DNA of 64,000 bases from Agelas oroides. Lineage: Eukaryota > Porifera > Demospongiae > Agelasida > Agelasidae. The notes beneath the pieces were generated by a model. The model did no database searches. It was not told the origin of the DNA and was given only the letters and a program-made list of their open reading frames with translations. Every line of letters begins with the position of its first letter. The first letter of the stretch is position 1. A program made the translations under genes and the position numbers. Positions 1 to 11,153 of this stretch are shown in pieces. The stretch covers positions 10,191,177 through 10,255,176 of the forward strand of contig OX422189.1 in the NCBI GenBank assembly GCA_949130485.1, in the 5' to 3' direction.

Positions 1-3000
1 ACTGGAGGGATACAATAGTCCACAGTGGATTACTGGATACTTGTGTGTGTGGTATGTGCGTCACTGGGGGATACAATAGTCCACAGTGGATTACTGGATA
101 CTTGTGTGTGTGGTAAGTGTGTCACTGGAGGGATACAATAGTCCACAGTGGATTACTGGATACTTGTGTGTGTGGTATGTGCGTCACTGGGGGATACAAT
201 AGTCCACAGTGGATTACTGGATACTTGTGTGTGTGGTGTGTGCGTCACTGGAGGGATACAATAGTCCACAGTGGATTACTGGATACTTGTGTGTGTGGTA
301 AGTGTGTCACTGGAGGGATACAATAGTCCACAGTGGATTACTGGATACTTGTGTGTGTGGTATGTGCATCACTAGGGGGATACAATAGTCCACAGTGGAT
401 TACTGGATACTTGTGTGTGTGGTATGTGCGTCACTGGAGGGATACAATAGTCCACAGTGGATTACTGGATACTTGTGTGTGTGGTATGTGCGTCAATGGG
501 GGATACAACAGTCCACAGTGGATTACTGGATACTTGTGTGTGTGGTATGTGCGTCACTGGGGGGTACAATAGTCCACAGTGGATTACTGGATACTTGTGT
601 GTGTGGTATGTGCGTCAATGGGGGATACAATAGTCCACAGTGGATTACTGGATACTTGTGTGTGTGGTGTGTGCGTCACTGGAGGGATACAATAGTCCAC
701 AGTGGATTACTGGATACTTGTGTGTGTGGTATGTGCGTCACTGGGGGGATACAATAGTCCACAGTGGATTACTGGATACTTGTGTGTGTGGTATGTGCGT
801 CACTGGGGGATACAATAGTCCACAGTGGATTACTGGATACTTGTGTGTGTGGTGTGTGCGTCACTGGGGGATACAATAGTCCACAGTGGATTACTGGATA
901 CTTGTGTGTGTGGTATGTGCGTCACTGGGGGATACAATAGTCCACAGTGGATTACTGGATACTTGTGTGTGTGGCATGTGCGTCACTGGGGGATACAATA
1001 GTCCACAGTGGATTACTGGATACTTGTGTGTGTGGTAAGTGTGTCACTGAGGGATACAATAGTCCACAGTGGATTACTGGATACTTGTGTGTGTGGTGTG
1101 TGCGTCACTGGGGGATGCAATAGTCCACAGTGGATTACTGGATACTTGTGTGTGTGGTATGTGCGTCACTGGAGGGATACAATAGTCCACAGTGGATTAC
1201 TGGATACTTGTGTGTGTGGTATGTGCGTCACTGGGGGATACAATAGTCCACAGTGGATTACTGGATACTTGTGTGTGTGGTATGTGCGTCACTGGGGGAT
1301 ACAATAGTCCACAGTGGATTACTGGATACTTGTGTGTGTGGTGTGTGCGTCACTGGAGGGATACAATAGTCCACAGTGGATTACTGGATACTTGTGTGTG
1401 TGGTAAGTGTGTCACTGGAGGGATACAATAGTCCACAGTGGATTACTGGATACTTGTGTGTGTGGTATGTGTGTCACTGGGGGGATACAATAGTCCACAG
1501 TGGATTACTGGATACTTGTGTGTGTGGTGTGTGCGTCACTGGGGGATACAACAGTCCACAGTGGATTACTGGATACTTGTGTGTGTGGTATGTGCGTCAC
1601 TGGGGGATGCAATAGTCCACAGTGGATTACTGGATACTTGTGTGTGTGGTGTGTGCGTCACTGGGGGGATACAATAGTCCACAGTGGATTACTGGATACT
1701 TGTGTGTGTGGTATGTGGGTCACTGGGGGATACAATAGTCCACAGTGGATTACTGGATACTTGTGTGTGTGGTGTGTGCGTCACTGGAGGGATACAATAG
1801 TCCACAGTGGATTACTGGATACTTGTGTGTGTGGTAAGTGTGTCACTGGAGGGATACAATAGTCCACAGTGGATTACTGGATACTTGTGTGTGTGGTAAG
1901 TGTGTCACTGGGGGGATACAATAGTCCACAGTGGATTACTGGATACTTGTGTGTGTGGTAAGTGTGTCACTGGAGGGATACAATAGTCCACAGTGGATTA
2001 CTGGATACTTGTGTGTGTGGTAAGTGTGTCACTGGGGGGATACAATAGTCCACAGTGGATTACTGGATACTTGTGTGTGTGGTAAGTGTGTCACTGGGGG
2101 ATACAATAGTCCACAGTGGATTACTGGATACTTGTGTGTGTGGTGTGTGTGTCACTGGGGGGATACAATAGTCCACAGTGGATTACTGGATACTTGTGTG
2201 TGTGGTAAGTGTGTCACTGGAGGGATACAATAGTCCACAGTGGATTACTGGATACTTGTGTGTGTGGTAAGTGTGTCACTGGGGGGATACAATAGTCCAC
2301 AGTGGATTACTGGATACTTGTGTGTGTGGTATGTGCGTCACTGGGGGATACAATAGTCCACAGTGGATTACTGGATACTTGTGTGTGTGGTGTGTGTGTC
2401 ACTGGGGGGATACAATAGTCCACAGTGGATTACTGGATACTTGTGTGTGTGGTAAGTGTGTCACTGGGGGGATACAATAGTCCACAGTGGATTACTGGAT
2501 ACTTGTGTGTGTGGTGTGTGTGTCACTGGAGGGATACAATAGTCCACAGTGGATTACTGGATACTTGTGTGTGTGGTAAGTGTGTCACTGGGGGGATACA
2601 ATAGTCCACAGTGGATTACTGGATACTTGTGTGTGTGGTATGTGCGTCACTGGGGGATACAATAGTCCACAGTGGATTACTGGATACTTGTGTGTGTGGT
2701 AAGTGTGTCACTGGGGGGATACAATAGTCCACAGTGGATTACTGGATACTTGTGTGTGTGTTATGTGCGTCAATGGGGGATACAATAGTCCACAGTGGAT
2801 TACTGGATACTTGTGTGTGTGGTATGTGCGTCACTAGGGGGATACAATAGTCCACAGTGGATTACTGGATACTTGTGTGTGTGGTATGTGCGTCACTGGG
2901 GGGGGGGTACAATAGTCCACAGTGGATTACTGGATACTTGTGTGTGTGGTAAGTGTGTCACTGGGGGATACAATAGTCCACAGTGGATTACTGGATACTT

Positions 3001-3655
3001 GTGTGTGTGGTATATGTGCATCACTAGGGGGATACAATAGTCCACAGTGGATTACTGGATACTTGTGTGTGTGGTATGTGCGTCACTGGGGGATACAATA
3101 GTCCACAGTGGATTACTGGATACTTGTGTGTGTGGTGTGTGCGTCACTGGGGGATACAACAGTCCACAGTGGATTACTGGATACTTGTGTGTGTGGTAAG
3201 TGTGTCACTGGGGGATACAATAGTCCACAGTGGATTACTGGATACTTGTGTGTGTGGTGTGTGTGTCACTGGGGGGATACAATAGTCCACAGTGGATTAC
3301 TGGATACTTGTGTGTGTGGTATGTGCGTCACTGGGGGATACAATAGTCCACAGTGGATTACTGGATACTTGTGTGTGTGGTGTGTGCGTCACTGGGGGAT
3401 ACAACAGTCCACAGTGGATTACTGGATACTTGTGTGTGTGGTAAGTGTGTCACTGGGGGATACAATAGTCCACAGTGGATTACTGGATACTTGTGTGTGT
3501 GGTGTGTGTGTCACTGGGGGGATACAATAGTCCACAGTGGATTACTGGATACTTGTGTGTGTGGTATGTGCGTCACTAGGGGGATACAATAGTCCACAGT
3601 GGATTACTGGATACTTGTGTGTGTGGTATGTGCGTCACTGGGGGGGGATACAATA
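1..3655. repeat. Minisatellite of 61/62-bp units (about 59 copies), truncated by window edge
   Basis: About 59 head-to-tail copies of a unit containing the core GTCCACAGTGGATTACTGG, then a TGTGTGTGTGG stretch and a variable GTATGTGCGTC / GTAAGTGTGTC / GTGTGTGCGTC tail. The length alternates between 61 and 62 bp because the G-run after CACT varies. The array begins before the window and ends abruptly near 3655. Reading frames within it are only by-products of the period. The rightmost part shows a four-unit higher-order repeat of about 245 bp (3108-3352 repeated at 3353-3597). Confidence 0.98.
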
Positions 3656-3690
3656 GTAGGTAGAATATTATTAAACAGTATAATACAACA

Positions 3691-3760
3691 CCAGTTACCT
3701 AGGCAACATCACTGTAGACAAGGGAGATATGAGTTAATAATATGTGTTGCCTAAATGTGT
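3691..3760. mobile_element. Decayed foldback element, GTTACCTAGGCAACA family (copy 1)
   Basis: Imperfect inverted repeat starting GTTACCTAGGCAACATC and ending near TGTTGCCTAAATG. It is closely related to the better preserved hairpin at 33966-34048: both have CTGTAGA then GAGATATGAG in the loop. It is a small non-coding palindromic element that starts 36 bp after the satellite array ends. The following 300 bases (3760-4060) show nothing recognisable. Confidence 0.5.
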
Positions 3761-4059
3761 AAAGCAACCACCCCATGGTATAACCATTACCTTTACACAT
3801 GCATGCTCACCTTAAACTCCATATTAGCTTGTTTTGACGGTTTTTCACATGTCTTGAGCTGTAGCTAAGAAACACCTGAAATCCATCAAGACAAGCAGCT
3901 GCAATCAAGCCTATACTCCCATTTTGCCTAATCCTGTTTCACTTACACTTAGGCAAGAATAGGACATTGAAAATGCAATTTCTCTTTATAGCAAGCCTAC
4001 TAAAGTATGTGCCGTCTGAAATGATAGCCAATTAATGCACCTTTGAATAATTGGCTGAT

Positions 4060-4330
4060 CACATGTGTGACAGTCCCGTGTAGAAATTGAAGATTATTCC
4101 GTTGTGTGTTTCGATCGCATCGCTGTGTTTGAAGTGCCGTATTGCTGAACTTCCCTTAAGGGCGGGGCTCATACGTCCTTTGTAGATGCATGAATAGCTA
4201 GCGAGTCTACAAAGCACGTATGAGCCCCGCCCTTAACGGAAGTTCAGCGATACAACGCTTTGAACGCAGCGATGCGATCGAAAGACGCAATGGAATAATC
4301 TTCGATTTCTACACGGGACTGCCACATGTA
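4060..4330. mobile_element. MITE-A, copy 1 (long inverted repeat)
   Basis: About 270 bp folding into a nearly perfect hairpin. The left arm starts CAGTCCCGTGTAGAAATTGA (4071) and the right arm ends with its complement (4321). The inner arms carry GGGCGGGGCTCATACGT and ACGTATGAGCCCCGCCC around a short AT-rich loop. There is no coding capacity. A second, more decayed copy with the same inner arms is at 8372-8552. Terminal homology continues into CACATGT on both sides, so the exact ends and the target duplication are unclear. Confidence 0.85.
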
Positions 4331-4431
4331 CATGTCATTTCTAACTAGTGGTGGTTTTTAATAAACAATTTGATGCTCAGGATGTATTGCAAACAATAAT
4401 GACAACAAACACAACAACAAACTAAGCTCAC

Positions 4432-6148
4432 CGTTTCCATGAGTGTTGCTAGGTGTTCGGGTGATTTGAAGCGAAAGATGTAGAGTCCCCAGAAGTAGGC
4501 AACCAGCAGGAGGACGTCCCCGATGAGGAGCCTCGTTACCAGGTGACGCTTACACCTCACCATCACCAGGCCATTGGGCTCCACCTTACTAACAGGCTGG
4601 TGAGGGGGTGAGGGGTGAGGTGAGAGGGTGAGGGGTTGAGGTGAAAGGGTGAGAGGATGAGGATAAGGGGGTGAGAGGTGAGGTTGGAGGTGCAAGCAGG
4701 TATGAATGACACACCTGGTCTCTGAGGAAGCAAGTCAGGATTTGTGAGACACACGCGAATGCTAGGAGGAGGAAGATGATGCAGGGGTAGATGATGTTGC
4801 CGACAATGACTAGCTTTGGCTGCTGAAGATCATGACGTGATCCTCGGATCCTACGCCAACCAATCTGTGTAGGTATGAACATGGAGGAGGGGGGAAGGAG
4901 GGAGTGTGGGTGACAGAGGAGAGGGGAAGGGGAAGTGTGTGTGACAGAGGAGAGGGGAAGGAGGGAGTGTGGATGACAGAGGACAGGGGAAGGAGGGAGT
5001 GTGGGTGACAGAGGAGGGGAGGAAGGGGAGAGTGTGGGTGAGAGGAGGGGAGGGGAAGGAGGGAGTGTGGGTGACAGAGGAGGGAGGAAGGGGAAGTGTG
5101 GGTGACAGAGGAGAGGGGAGGTGTGTGCTTGTAGACAAGGGACTCTCAGGAGTTAACTTGACAATGATGTTGAGCCACACTGTCAAGTTCTCAGTTGGTT
5201 GTGGTGAAGAAGTGTTGGGGCCAAGGCTAACAAACACGCAGGAGGTCAAATCTGCCAAAGAGCTGGTTTTCACAAGTCAATGATGAGCTTTTTCTGTTGT
5301 TACAACAACCATCTACTAATAAGGTACTGTGTGTGTCAACTCACACTGTTGACTTAGTGTTCCTACACAGACCGAAACTGAAACTGCACATGAGAGCTAA
5401 GTAGCTAAAGTAAAATATTATCACTGTGTTTTCATCAATAGTAATTAGTTCAATCTTGGTCAGCAGGAGCTCATGAACAGTTCTCAGTTCAGTAGTACAC
5501 TAGTCAGCTTTCAATGGTCTTCCCCAAGAGCAACCTCAAGTTCCGAGGCTTGATGTTATTTACTGTAAACAACAGTAGGCACTCATGAATATTGATGCTT
5601 CTTGCTGAGAGAGTGATCCATGGAAAAAATCTAAGATTCAGCTGGTATTTGAACCCAAGACCTTCTGAATACCTCGTTACCACAGAGCCACTTGGACCCC
5701 TGGCAGAGGAGCGGAAGACAAGCTACATTAGCAGCATTACCTAGAGGCCTCAGCCGAATTCCAACTGATTTTTTCCGAGGATTTATTTCTCACTCTCTCA
5801 AAAGCATCCATATTCATGAGCAACCTAGACCATACACACCGGACATTACTGGCTGCTGGTTCCTAGGCTCTCACGAAACAAGAGGAAGATCCTGGCACCA
5901 GACAGCCTGGCACCGGACAGCCTGGCACCGGACAGCCCAGGAACAAGAAGCTATCGTGTCCCAGCACTTCACTGACCAGTTTCAGGAAGTACAGGTATGG
6001 ACTCAGAACTGTCCTCTTGCAGGTCTCCAGCTCCTGAGTGGTGGACAGACCTCCGTCTCCATAGCCCAAGGGGGCCTGTGGAGGAGGGGGAGGAAGGAAG
6101 AATGCACACATACAAAACATGATCGGCTCATATGAATTGACAAAGCGT

Positions 6149-6198
<50 letters not shown>

Positions 6199-7615
6199 AC
6201 ACACATGCACACACCCTCACACACACCTACCTCCACCCTCACAAAATCCCCCACGTCATCTGGCCCGATGCTGTACCTCCCGTCGATCACACCTCCGTTC
6301 TCCTCTTCACTCATAAAGGAACTTCCTGCATACGCCGGGCTCTGATCCTCAGCTGAGTCACCTGTGATGATGTCAGAGGTGGATGACATCACTGGGGGTG
6401 TGGCCTAGTTCAATACTACTGGCACCTCCCCCTCTCCACCTCCCCTCTCCTCATCTCCCTCCTTCATCTCCACCTCTCCTTTCCTCATTTCCTCTCCTTC
6501 ACCTCCACCTCTCCTCCTCTCCTCCTCTCCTCATCTCCACCTCTCCCTTCATCTCCACCTCTCCTCTCCTCATCTCCTCTCCTTCATCTCCACCTCTCCT
6601 CTCCTCATCTCCTCTCCTTCATCTCCACCTCTCCTCTCCTCATCTCCTCTCCTTCATCTCCACCTCTCCTCTCCTCATCACCTTTCCTTTCCTTCATCTC
6701 CACCTCTCCTCTCCTCATCACCTTTCCTTCCTTCATCTCCACCTCTCCCCTCCTCATCTCCACCTCTCCTCTCATCTCCCCTCCTTCATCTCCACCTCTC
6801 CTCTCCTCTCCTCTCCTCTCCTCTCTTCTCCTCTCCTCTCCTCTCCTCTCCTCTCCTCTCCTCTCCTCTCCTCTCCTCTCCTCTCCTCTCCTCTCCCCTC
6901 CTCCTCTCCTCATCTCCACCTCTCCTCTCCACCTTTCCTCTCCTCATCTCCTCCTCTCCACCTCTCCTCTCCTTCATTTCCACCTCTCCTCCCCTCCTCC
7001 TCTCCTCATCTCCACCTCTCCTCTCCTCCTCCTCTCCTCATCTCCACCTCTCCTCCCCTCCTCTTCTCCTCATCTCCACCTCTCCTCCCCTCCTCCTCTC
7101 CTCATCTCCACCTCTCCTCCCCTCCTCCTCTCCTCATCTCCACCTCTCCTCCCCTCCTCCTCTCCTCATCTCCACCTCTCCTTTCCTCTTCCCCTCTATT
7201 GAAAAGTTGACCACAAAGAACTTCAATGTCCATAGAGGTACACGTCTTCATCTCCAACAACAACTCCCTCTCCCATAAGACATCCTCCCCCCCCCCCCTC
7301 CTTCTCTCTCTTCCCTTCCCCCCTTCCCCCCTTCCCTCTTTCTCACCTCTCCCATGAGGCATCCATCCTCTCCTCTCCCTCCCCTCTTCCCTCCCCTTCT
7401 CACCTCTCCCATGAGACACCCCCTCCCTCCCCTCTTCCCCTCCCCCCTTCCCTCCTTCTCACCTCTCCCACGAGGCCGTCCATACCCTTCCTCATACAGA
7501 GAGTATGCGTTCAAAGCCCGGGGGTTATTCTCCTCCAGGATACTCTGAGGTGTAGTCTGAGCTTGATGATACTGCTTAGCATGTTGCCTGACATGTGCTG
7601 GATCATCCTCACTAC
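4432..7615 (-). CDS. Multi-exon membrane protein, family not recognised (partial model)
   Basis: Minus-strand exons, 5' to 3': 7615-7463, 6361-6231, 6075-5977, a segment near 5250-5125, 4864-4715 and 4596-4432. The first three join with matching phases (1, 0) at good GT-AG sites, as do the last two (phase 0). The predicted protein starts acidic and polar (SEDDPAHVRQ..., then MSEEENGGVIDGRYSIGPDD). It continues with a segment carrying N-glycosylation sequons (NTS, NLT), then two hydrophobic spans: LVIVGNIIYPCIIFLLLAF in 4864-4715 and LLIGDVLLLVAYFWGLYIF in 4596-4432. The joins around 5125-5977 are unresolved and neither end was found. A further exon may lie at about 9829-9727, since its phase 1 end fits 7615. 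Introns hold CA, CT and GA repeats. A decayed copy of the 4596-4432 exon lies at 30777-30930. I do not recognise the family. Confidence 0.55.
4880..5125. repeat. GA-rich minisatellite in intron
   Basis: Repeats of a roughly 30-bp unit containing GGGAGTGTGGGTGACAGAGG with GGAAGG runs. It lies between candidate exons of the minus-strand membrane-protein gene. The proline/serine-rich reading frames here are by-products. Confidence 0.85.
5600..5705 (-). mobile_element. tRNA-derived SINE fragment (copy 1)
   Basis: Read on the minus strand there is a tRNA-like head: a degenerate A box (TGGCTCTGTGG) and, about 30 bases on, a B box-like GGTTCAAATACC. This is followed by a tail also present at 43149-43240 (shared GGGTTCAAAT, then GATC or GATT near CAGCT, TTTTTCC/AGTGGA and CTCTCAGC). 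Two dispersed copies sharing both head and tail support a SINE rather than a tRNA gene. It lies in an intron of the membrane-protein gene. Confidence 0.55.
6150..6220. repeat. CA microsatellite
   Basis: A run of CA dinucleotides with a few interruptions. On the minus strand it lies just after the splice donor at 6230, at the 5' end of an intron. Confidence 0.95.
6420..7195. repeat. CT-rich minisatellite
   Basis: About 775 bp of near-pure pyrimidine on the plus strand. It is made of TCTCCACCTCTCCTC blocks mixed with TCCTC pentamers (a pure TCCTC run near 6800-6900). It lies in an intron of the minus-strand gene. Serine/leucine/proline-rich reading frames across it are artefacts. Confidence 0.95.
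7270..7460. repeat. Short tandem repeat carrying copies of an exon end
   Basis: Three C/T-rich blocks, each containing CACCTCTCCCATGAG or similar. This matches the 3' end and splice donor of the exon at 7615-7463 (CACCTCTCCCACGAGG on the plus strand). The exon-intron boundary was therefore copied into the intron, giving serial donor-like sites. Confidence 0.6.
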
Positions 7616-7634
7616 CTGAGTACGGGTGGTTAGG

Positions 7635-7815
7635 AGAGTGCAGGGAGGGGGGAAGGGAGAAGGGAGAAGGGAAGGGAGAAGGGATAAGGGAAGGGGAGAA
7701 GGGAGAAGGGAAGGGAGAAGGGAGAAGGGAGAAGGGAAGGGAGAAGGGAGAAGGGAGAAGGGAAGGGAGAAGGGAGAAGGGAGAAGGGAAGGGAGAAGGG
7801 AAGGGAGAAGGGGGC
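7635..7815. repeat. GA-rich minisatellite
   Basis: Tandem GGGAGAAGGGA units about 11-17 bp long. No coding signal. Confidence 0.95.
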
Positions 7816-7878
7816 GTGGTACTGTTGCTGAGCCCACTAGCAGCTCCTTCAAATCAGGCCGTTAAAACTAAAAGGTAT

Positions 7879-8371
7879 ACCATAGTCTCACAAAAAAGCA
7901 CCCACCCCCTACTATTGGCCCAGTTTCCTGTATAGGGTCAAAGTTTACTCGAATGAGCACCCACCCTGGAGCGAACTTCACATGGAGTTTGAGAAGCACA
8001 GCCTCAAGCGCTATGCATATCTGAGCTAGGAAACTTCGTGTAATACTTCACCGAAAGTATAATACAAGGCATCTTTGCATAGACGGACGTAGCTAATGCG
8101 GTGCACACTGCGAGCTACACCATGCTCACGGTGACATGGTGCCGTTCAGAGTCTTGTGTGCTGTCAGGACTCGACTTCAAAGCCGCTGGTGGTTCTTTTG
8201 TAGGTTATTGTTGGTCCAATTATTTGCTTTGACGGCATCGAGTCACTGTAAACATGACATGGGCCCTCTTTCGTGGCTAAATGCAGAAACACTGAAAAGA
8301 GCGCCCACCCCCCTCTTTGGCAGACTTGTAAGGTGCTCCACCCATGGGCACTCTTTCACGAGACTACGGTC
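7879..8371. mobile_element. Non-autonomous DNA transposon, about 490 bp
   Basis: Imperfect terminal inverted repeats of about 26 bp: the left end is ACCATAGTCTCACAAAAAAG and the right end reads CTCTTTCACGAGACTACGGT. Subterminal CACCCACCCC motifs occur on both sides. A related stretch, GGGTCAAAGTTCAACTCGAAT, lies at about 35786. No transposase is visible. It abuts the second MITE-A copy. Confidence 0.6.
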
Positions 8372-8552
8372 ACTGCGTTCGAAGTGCCATATTGCTAAAC
8401 TTCCAGGGCGGAGCTCATACGTACTTTGTAGATGCGTGAATATCTAATAAATTTACGAAGCACGTATGAGCCCCGGAAGTTCAGCGATACAGAATACAGT
8501 GATGCAGTTGGAAAATAAAATTCGATTTCTATCCGGGACTGCCACATATGTA
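8372..8552. mobile_element. MITE-A, copy 2 (decayed, left end missing)
   Basis: Shares the core arms of the element at 4060-4330 (GAAGTGCCATATTGCTAAAC, GGGCGGAGCTCATACGTACT, then ACGTATGAGCCCC) and its right terminus (TTCGATTTCTATCCGGGACT followed by GCCACAT). The left outer arm is missing, possibly lost when the neighbouring 490-bp element inserted. Confidence 0.75.
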
Positions 8553-8789
8553 TATAGTGGTTATATAACTGTACACAATGTGTTGCCTTGGTGACGGTTA
8601 TCTAAACTGAAATCATCCCCAAAACCACACTATGTAAACACTTGAACTACAAGCCAACTGTTGTCCTATAGAAAGCCAATAAATACCAATTAAGTCATCA
8701 GGTGGAAATATGTTCCACAAACCATAGACATAGGAACATAATTTTCTTGGGGGGACCATGCATACACCAAAATTCATGATGACTATAAA

Positions 8790-8978
8790 CATTATTATTA
8801 ATGATATGGAGGCGGTTGGCTCCTCCCCTGCATGTGACTCAGCACTAGCGGGGGTGGTAGCTGTATCCGTGGAACGACTAAATTGCAGCGTTTTTTGCTT
8901 GAGCTTCTTAGCAGGAGGTGGTACTTCAGTTCGCTCTTCATCAGATTCACACTCTTCGCTACTAACATTGTCTGTCAC
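8790..8978 (-). pseudogene. Fragment of a transposon-type N-terminal region
   Basis: The minus strand starts MTDNVSSEECESDEERTEV and continues with an acidic then basic stretch (PPPAKKLKQKTLQFS). This resembles the low-complexity head of DNA-transposon-derived zinc-finger proteins (hAT or ZMYM type). It then runs into non-coding sequence with no zinc finger or catalytic domain. The family assignment is weak. Confidence 0.3.
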
Positions 8979-9055
8979 GAGCTATAGTAAGTACTGTACT
9001 TTATAATGACCCACGTGTTGACTGTGCTGTCTGCATGTGCTCGAGCACTACTTAT

Positions 9056-9162
9056 TACACGCCCAGGAGGGATGTATCTGATTTATAAGCACGACGCACG
9101 AGGGCGCGAAGCGCCCGAGGGCGGAGTGCTTATAAATCAGATACATCCCGACTGGGCGTGTC
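9056..9162. mobile_element. Short inverted-repeat element
   Basis: Two arms of about 36 bp, starting ACACGCCCAG and GGATGTATCTGATTTATAAG on the left with the complement on the right (CTTATAAATCAGATACATCC, CTGGGCGTGT). Between them is a GC-rich centre that itself forms the hairpin GGGCGCGAAGCGCCC. There is no coding capacity. Confidence 0.7.
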
Positions 9163-9164
9163 AT

Positions 9165-9604
9165 AAATGATTTATTTCTGTTGCTAGGTGGTTGTTGCAT
9201 AGATACCGTACTACTGCATAGATACGGCGGGTGTTGCCAGGTGCATTATTGCGTCATATCGATGTTTATGAGGCTTCATGCAAGTTCCAAACTTCAATGC
9301 CTACATGCAGCTAGCTAGCTAGTGAGTGATGCTTGTAGCTTGATACTAGATCTATGCAGAGGTGATGTCCCCGTCCCTCCTCGAAAATATTCCCAAAAAG
9401 CGGTCGAAGGACAGCGGATGTTTGGGCATGGGAGAGTGGACAGAAAGTAGCAGCGGGGAGGAGAAAGAGAACGCTTTGCCATCATGAAAGCCGGCCAAAA
9501 AGCTGAAGTTGAGCAAGAAGGAGCCCAGTGGTGAGCGTTGGCACTTCATTAGCGATGAAGAAGACCACCTAGCAACGGAAAATAAATTAGTATGATTACA
9601 TCAT
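9165..9604 (+). mobile_element. Inverted-repeat element enclosing a broken Crypton-like (DUF3504) N-terminus
   Basis: The inner terminal repeats TTGCTAGGTGGT (left) and ACCACCTAGCAA (right) are flanked by AT-rich arms. Inside, a plus-strand frame starts MSPSLLENIPKKRSKDS. It is interrupted by a stop after ENALPS and continues KPAKKLKLSKKEPSGERWHF then ISDEED. Heads with KKLKLS then RF-(S/T)xEE are typical of Crypton-derived tyrosine-recombinase genes of invertebrates, but the recombinase domain is absent. The family call is tentative. Confidence 0.35.
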
Positions 9605-9851
9605 TGTTTTATGGCATTTGGTTGGGGGGGCCATGGCCCCCCCGCCCCCCCCATTCCTACGCCAATGCCGCAAACGATACCCACGAGGTAACAAACTCTT
9701 ACAGATATTGAATCATTTGACAGTACCTGCCCATGTGACCCTCTCTCTCTTCCTCCTCCCTCCTTCCCTCCTTGCCCCTTGGTCTGAACTACTGGAGCCA
9801 CTGATGGGAAGGAAGTGAGGTGGGGACGACTGCTGCTTGTTGATACTTGTG

Positions 9852-9856
<5 letters not shown>

Positions 9857-9942
<86 letters not shown>

Positions 9943-10007
9943 GTGCGTGCGTGTGTGTGCGCGTGCGTGTGCGCGTGCGTGTGCGTGTGCATGTGCGTGT
10001 GCGCGCA

Positions 10008-10047
<40 letters not shown>
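9857..10047. repeat. GT microsatellite, compound
   Basis: About 190 bp of GT with GTGC and GTAT interruptions. The cysteine/valine reading frames across it are artefacts. Confidence 0.97.
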
Positions 10048-10052
<5 letters not shown>

Positions 10053-10773
10053 ACAAACATATACACATACACAGATTTTAGTAAAAACAGGAGCTTACGA
10101 GTACCGGAAGCAATTTGGCATACAAACACAAGTAAGTTAAAACCATATAAGCAGCATTTTAAAGTGTAATTCAACATAAGATGGGTTAGTCTACAGACCT
10201 TCTCTCACCAGAAAGTAAGAGACTTTTCTGGAGGGTGAGAGAGGGGGCTGGTAAAGGGGCTAAAGGTGGGTATACTAGACACTCCTTCTCATTGTCTCGG
10301 AACCAGGCCCTCCCTCGTCTAGTTCCAAGACTACCTTCTTGGTTCTTTTTCAGCAAGATGTCCTTCATAGTTTACATTTTGAAATAATTATAGCCAGGGA
10401 ACAAGGTTGTACAGCTGCACTACTCATGAACTGTACATATACACTACAAGCAGTAACACTCTACTATCGATGCTTACAAGCAATTAACAGGAAATGCTGT
10501 ATCGGCATACACCGCAGCTTTTCACACAGGTAGACTCTACTAATTAGCTACGCCCCTTTACCTGGGGTTCACTACAGGCTCCCGTTCGCCTTCTTGACTA
10601 GCGATCAAAGGAGCCCGCAATCCCTCCATCTCTTGTTCTCTGACCGCACGCAAGAGCTTAAAACAAAACAGTAGGCGGAGCCTGACTCTCGAAAGACTAG
10701 GTGGAGCGTAGATCAACTCTAGCAGACGACGGAAACTGGCATGTGCGTATACATGTAGGGTAGTACTATCAAC

Positions 10774-10832
10774 GTTATGTCATAGATTGTAAACCTACGT
10801 AACGTACGTAGGTTTACAATCTATGGTTATGT
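10774..10832. mobile_element. 45-bp perfect palindrome with 7-bp direct repeats
   Basis: The 20-bp arms CATAGATTGTAAACCTACGT (10781-10800) and their exact complement (10806-10825) flank a 5-bp centre. The hairpin is bordered on both sides by GTTATGT (10774-10780 and 10826-10832), which looks like a target-site duplication. This fits a minimal foldback insertion. Confidence 0.65.
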
Positions 10833-10947
10833 GCATCGTTTATTGGTGGATATATTAGGAAAAAAAGTTAGCAGAAACCTTGTTTATGCATAGCATATGG
10901 CTTTCAACTGTCTCGCAAGACTTAGTCTCGTTCCCGACTAAGGAAAA

Positions 10948-11010
10948 CCCAACCAACCACAGCTTTCAGTATGAAAGCAATCCATGCTGTGTTTGGTTGG
11001 GTCTGGCTTG
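10948..11010. repeat. Short inverted repeat
   Basis: Arms CCCAACCAACCACAGC and GCTGTGTTTGGTTGGG around a loop that holds its own small TTTCA/TGAAA fold. It lies in otherwise featureless sequence (10050-11150), next to a TAGTCTCGTTCCC-like fragment at 10921. Confidence 0.5.
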
Positions 11011-11153
11011 TGTGATTCGCTTTCAAGTCAAAGACAGGGTATGCACAAGTTTATGTTCACATTTTAACCTCCATCGAACTGTTACTTCTGGTGTAGAAAC
11101 TGCAATAGATAGTGTGTGAATTGAATGAGTCAGAATGTGTTGCAAATGGACTA

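Noticed and set aside
117-3592. Cys/Val/Trp-rich open frames across the left minisatellite
   Set aside because: They follow from a 61/62-bp repeat without stops in some phases. Frames overlap and break wherever the G-run changes length, and there is no start or splice context.
5640-5700. tRNA gene suggested by B-box-like GGTTCAAATACC
   Set aside because: No cloverleaf can be drawn, and a second copy with the same downstream tail at 43149 indicates a SINE.
6383-7210. 275-codon Ser/Leu/Pro-rich frame
   Set aside because: It covers a pure CT minisatellite. All frames on both strands are open there, so openness carries no information.
9601-10177. His/Thr- and Cys/Val-rich frames
   Set aside because: They are translations of the GT/CA microsatellite.
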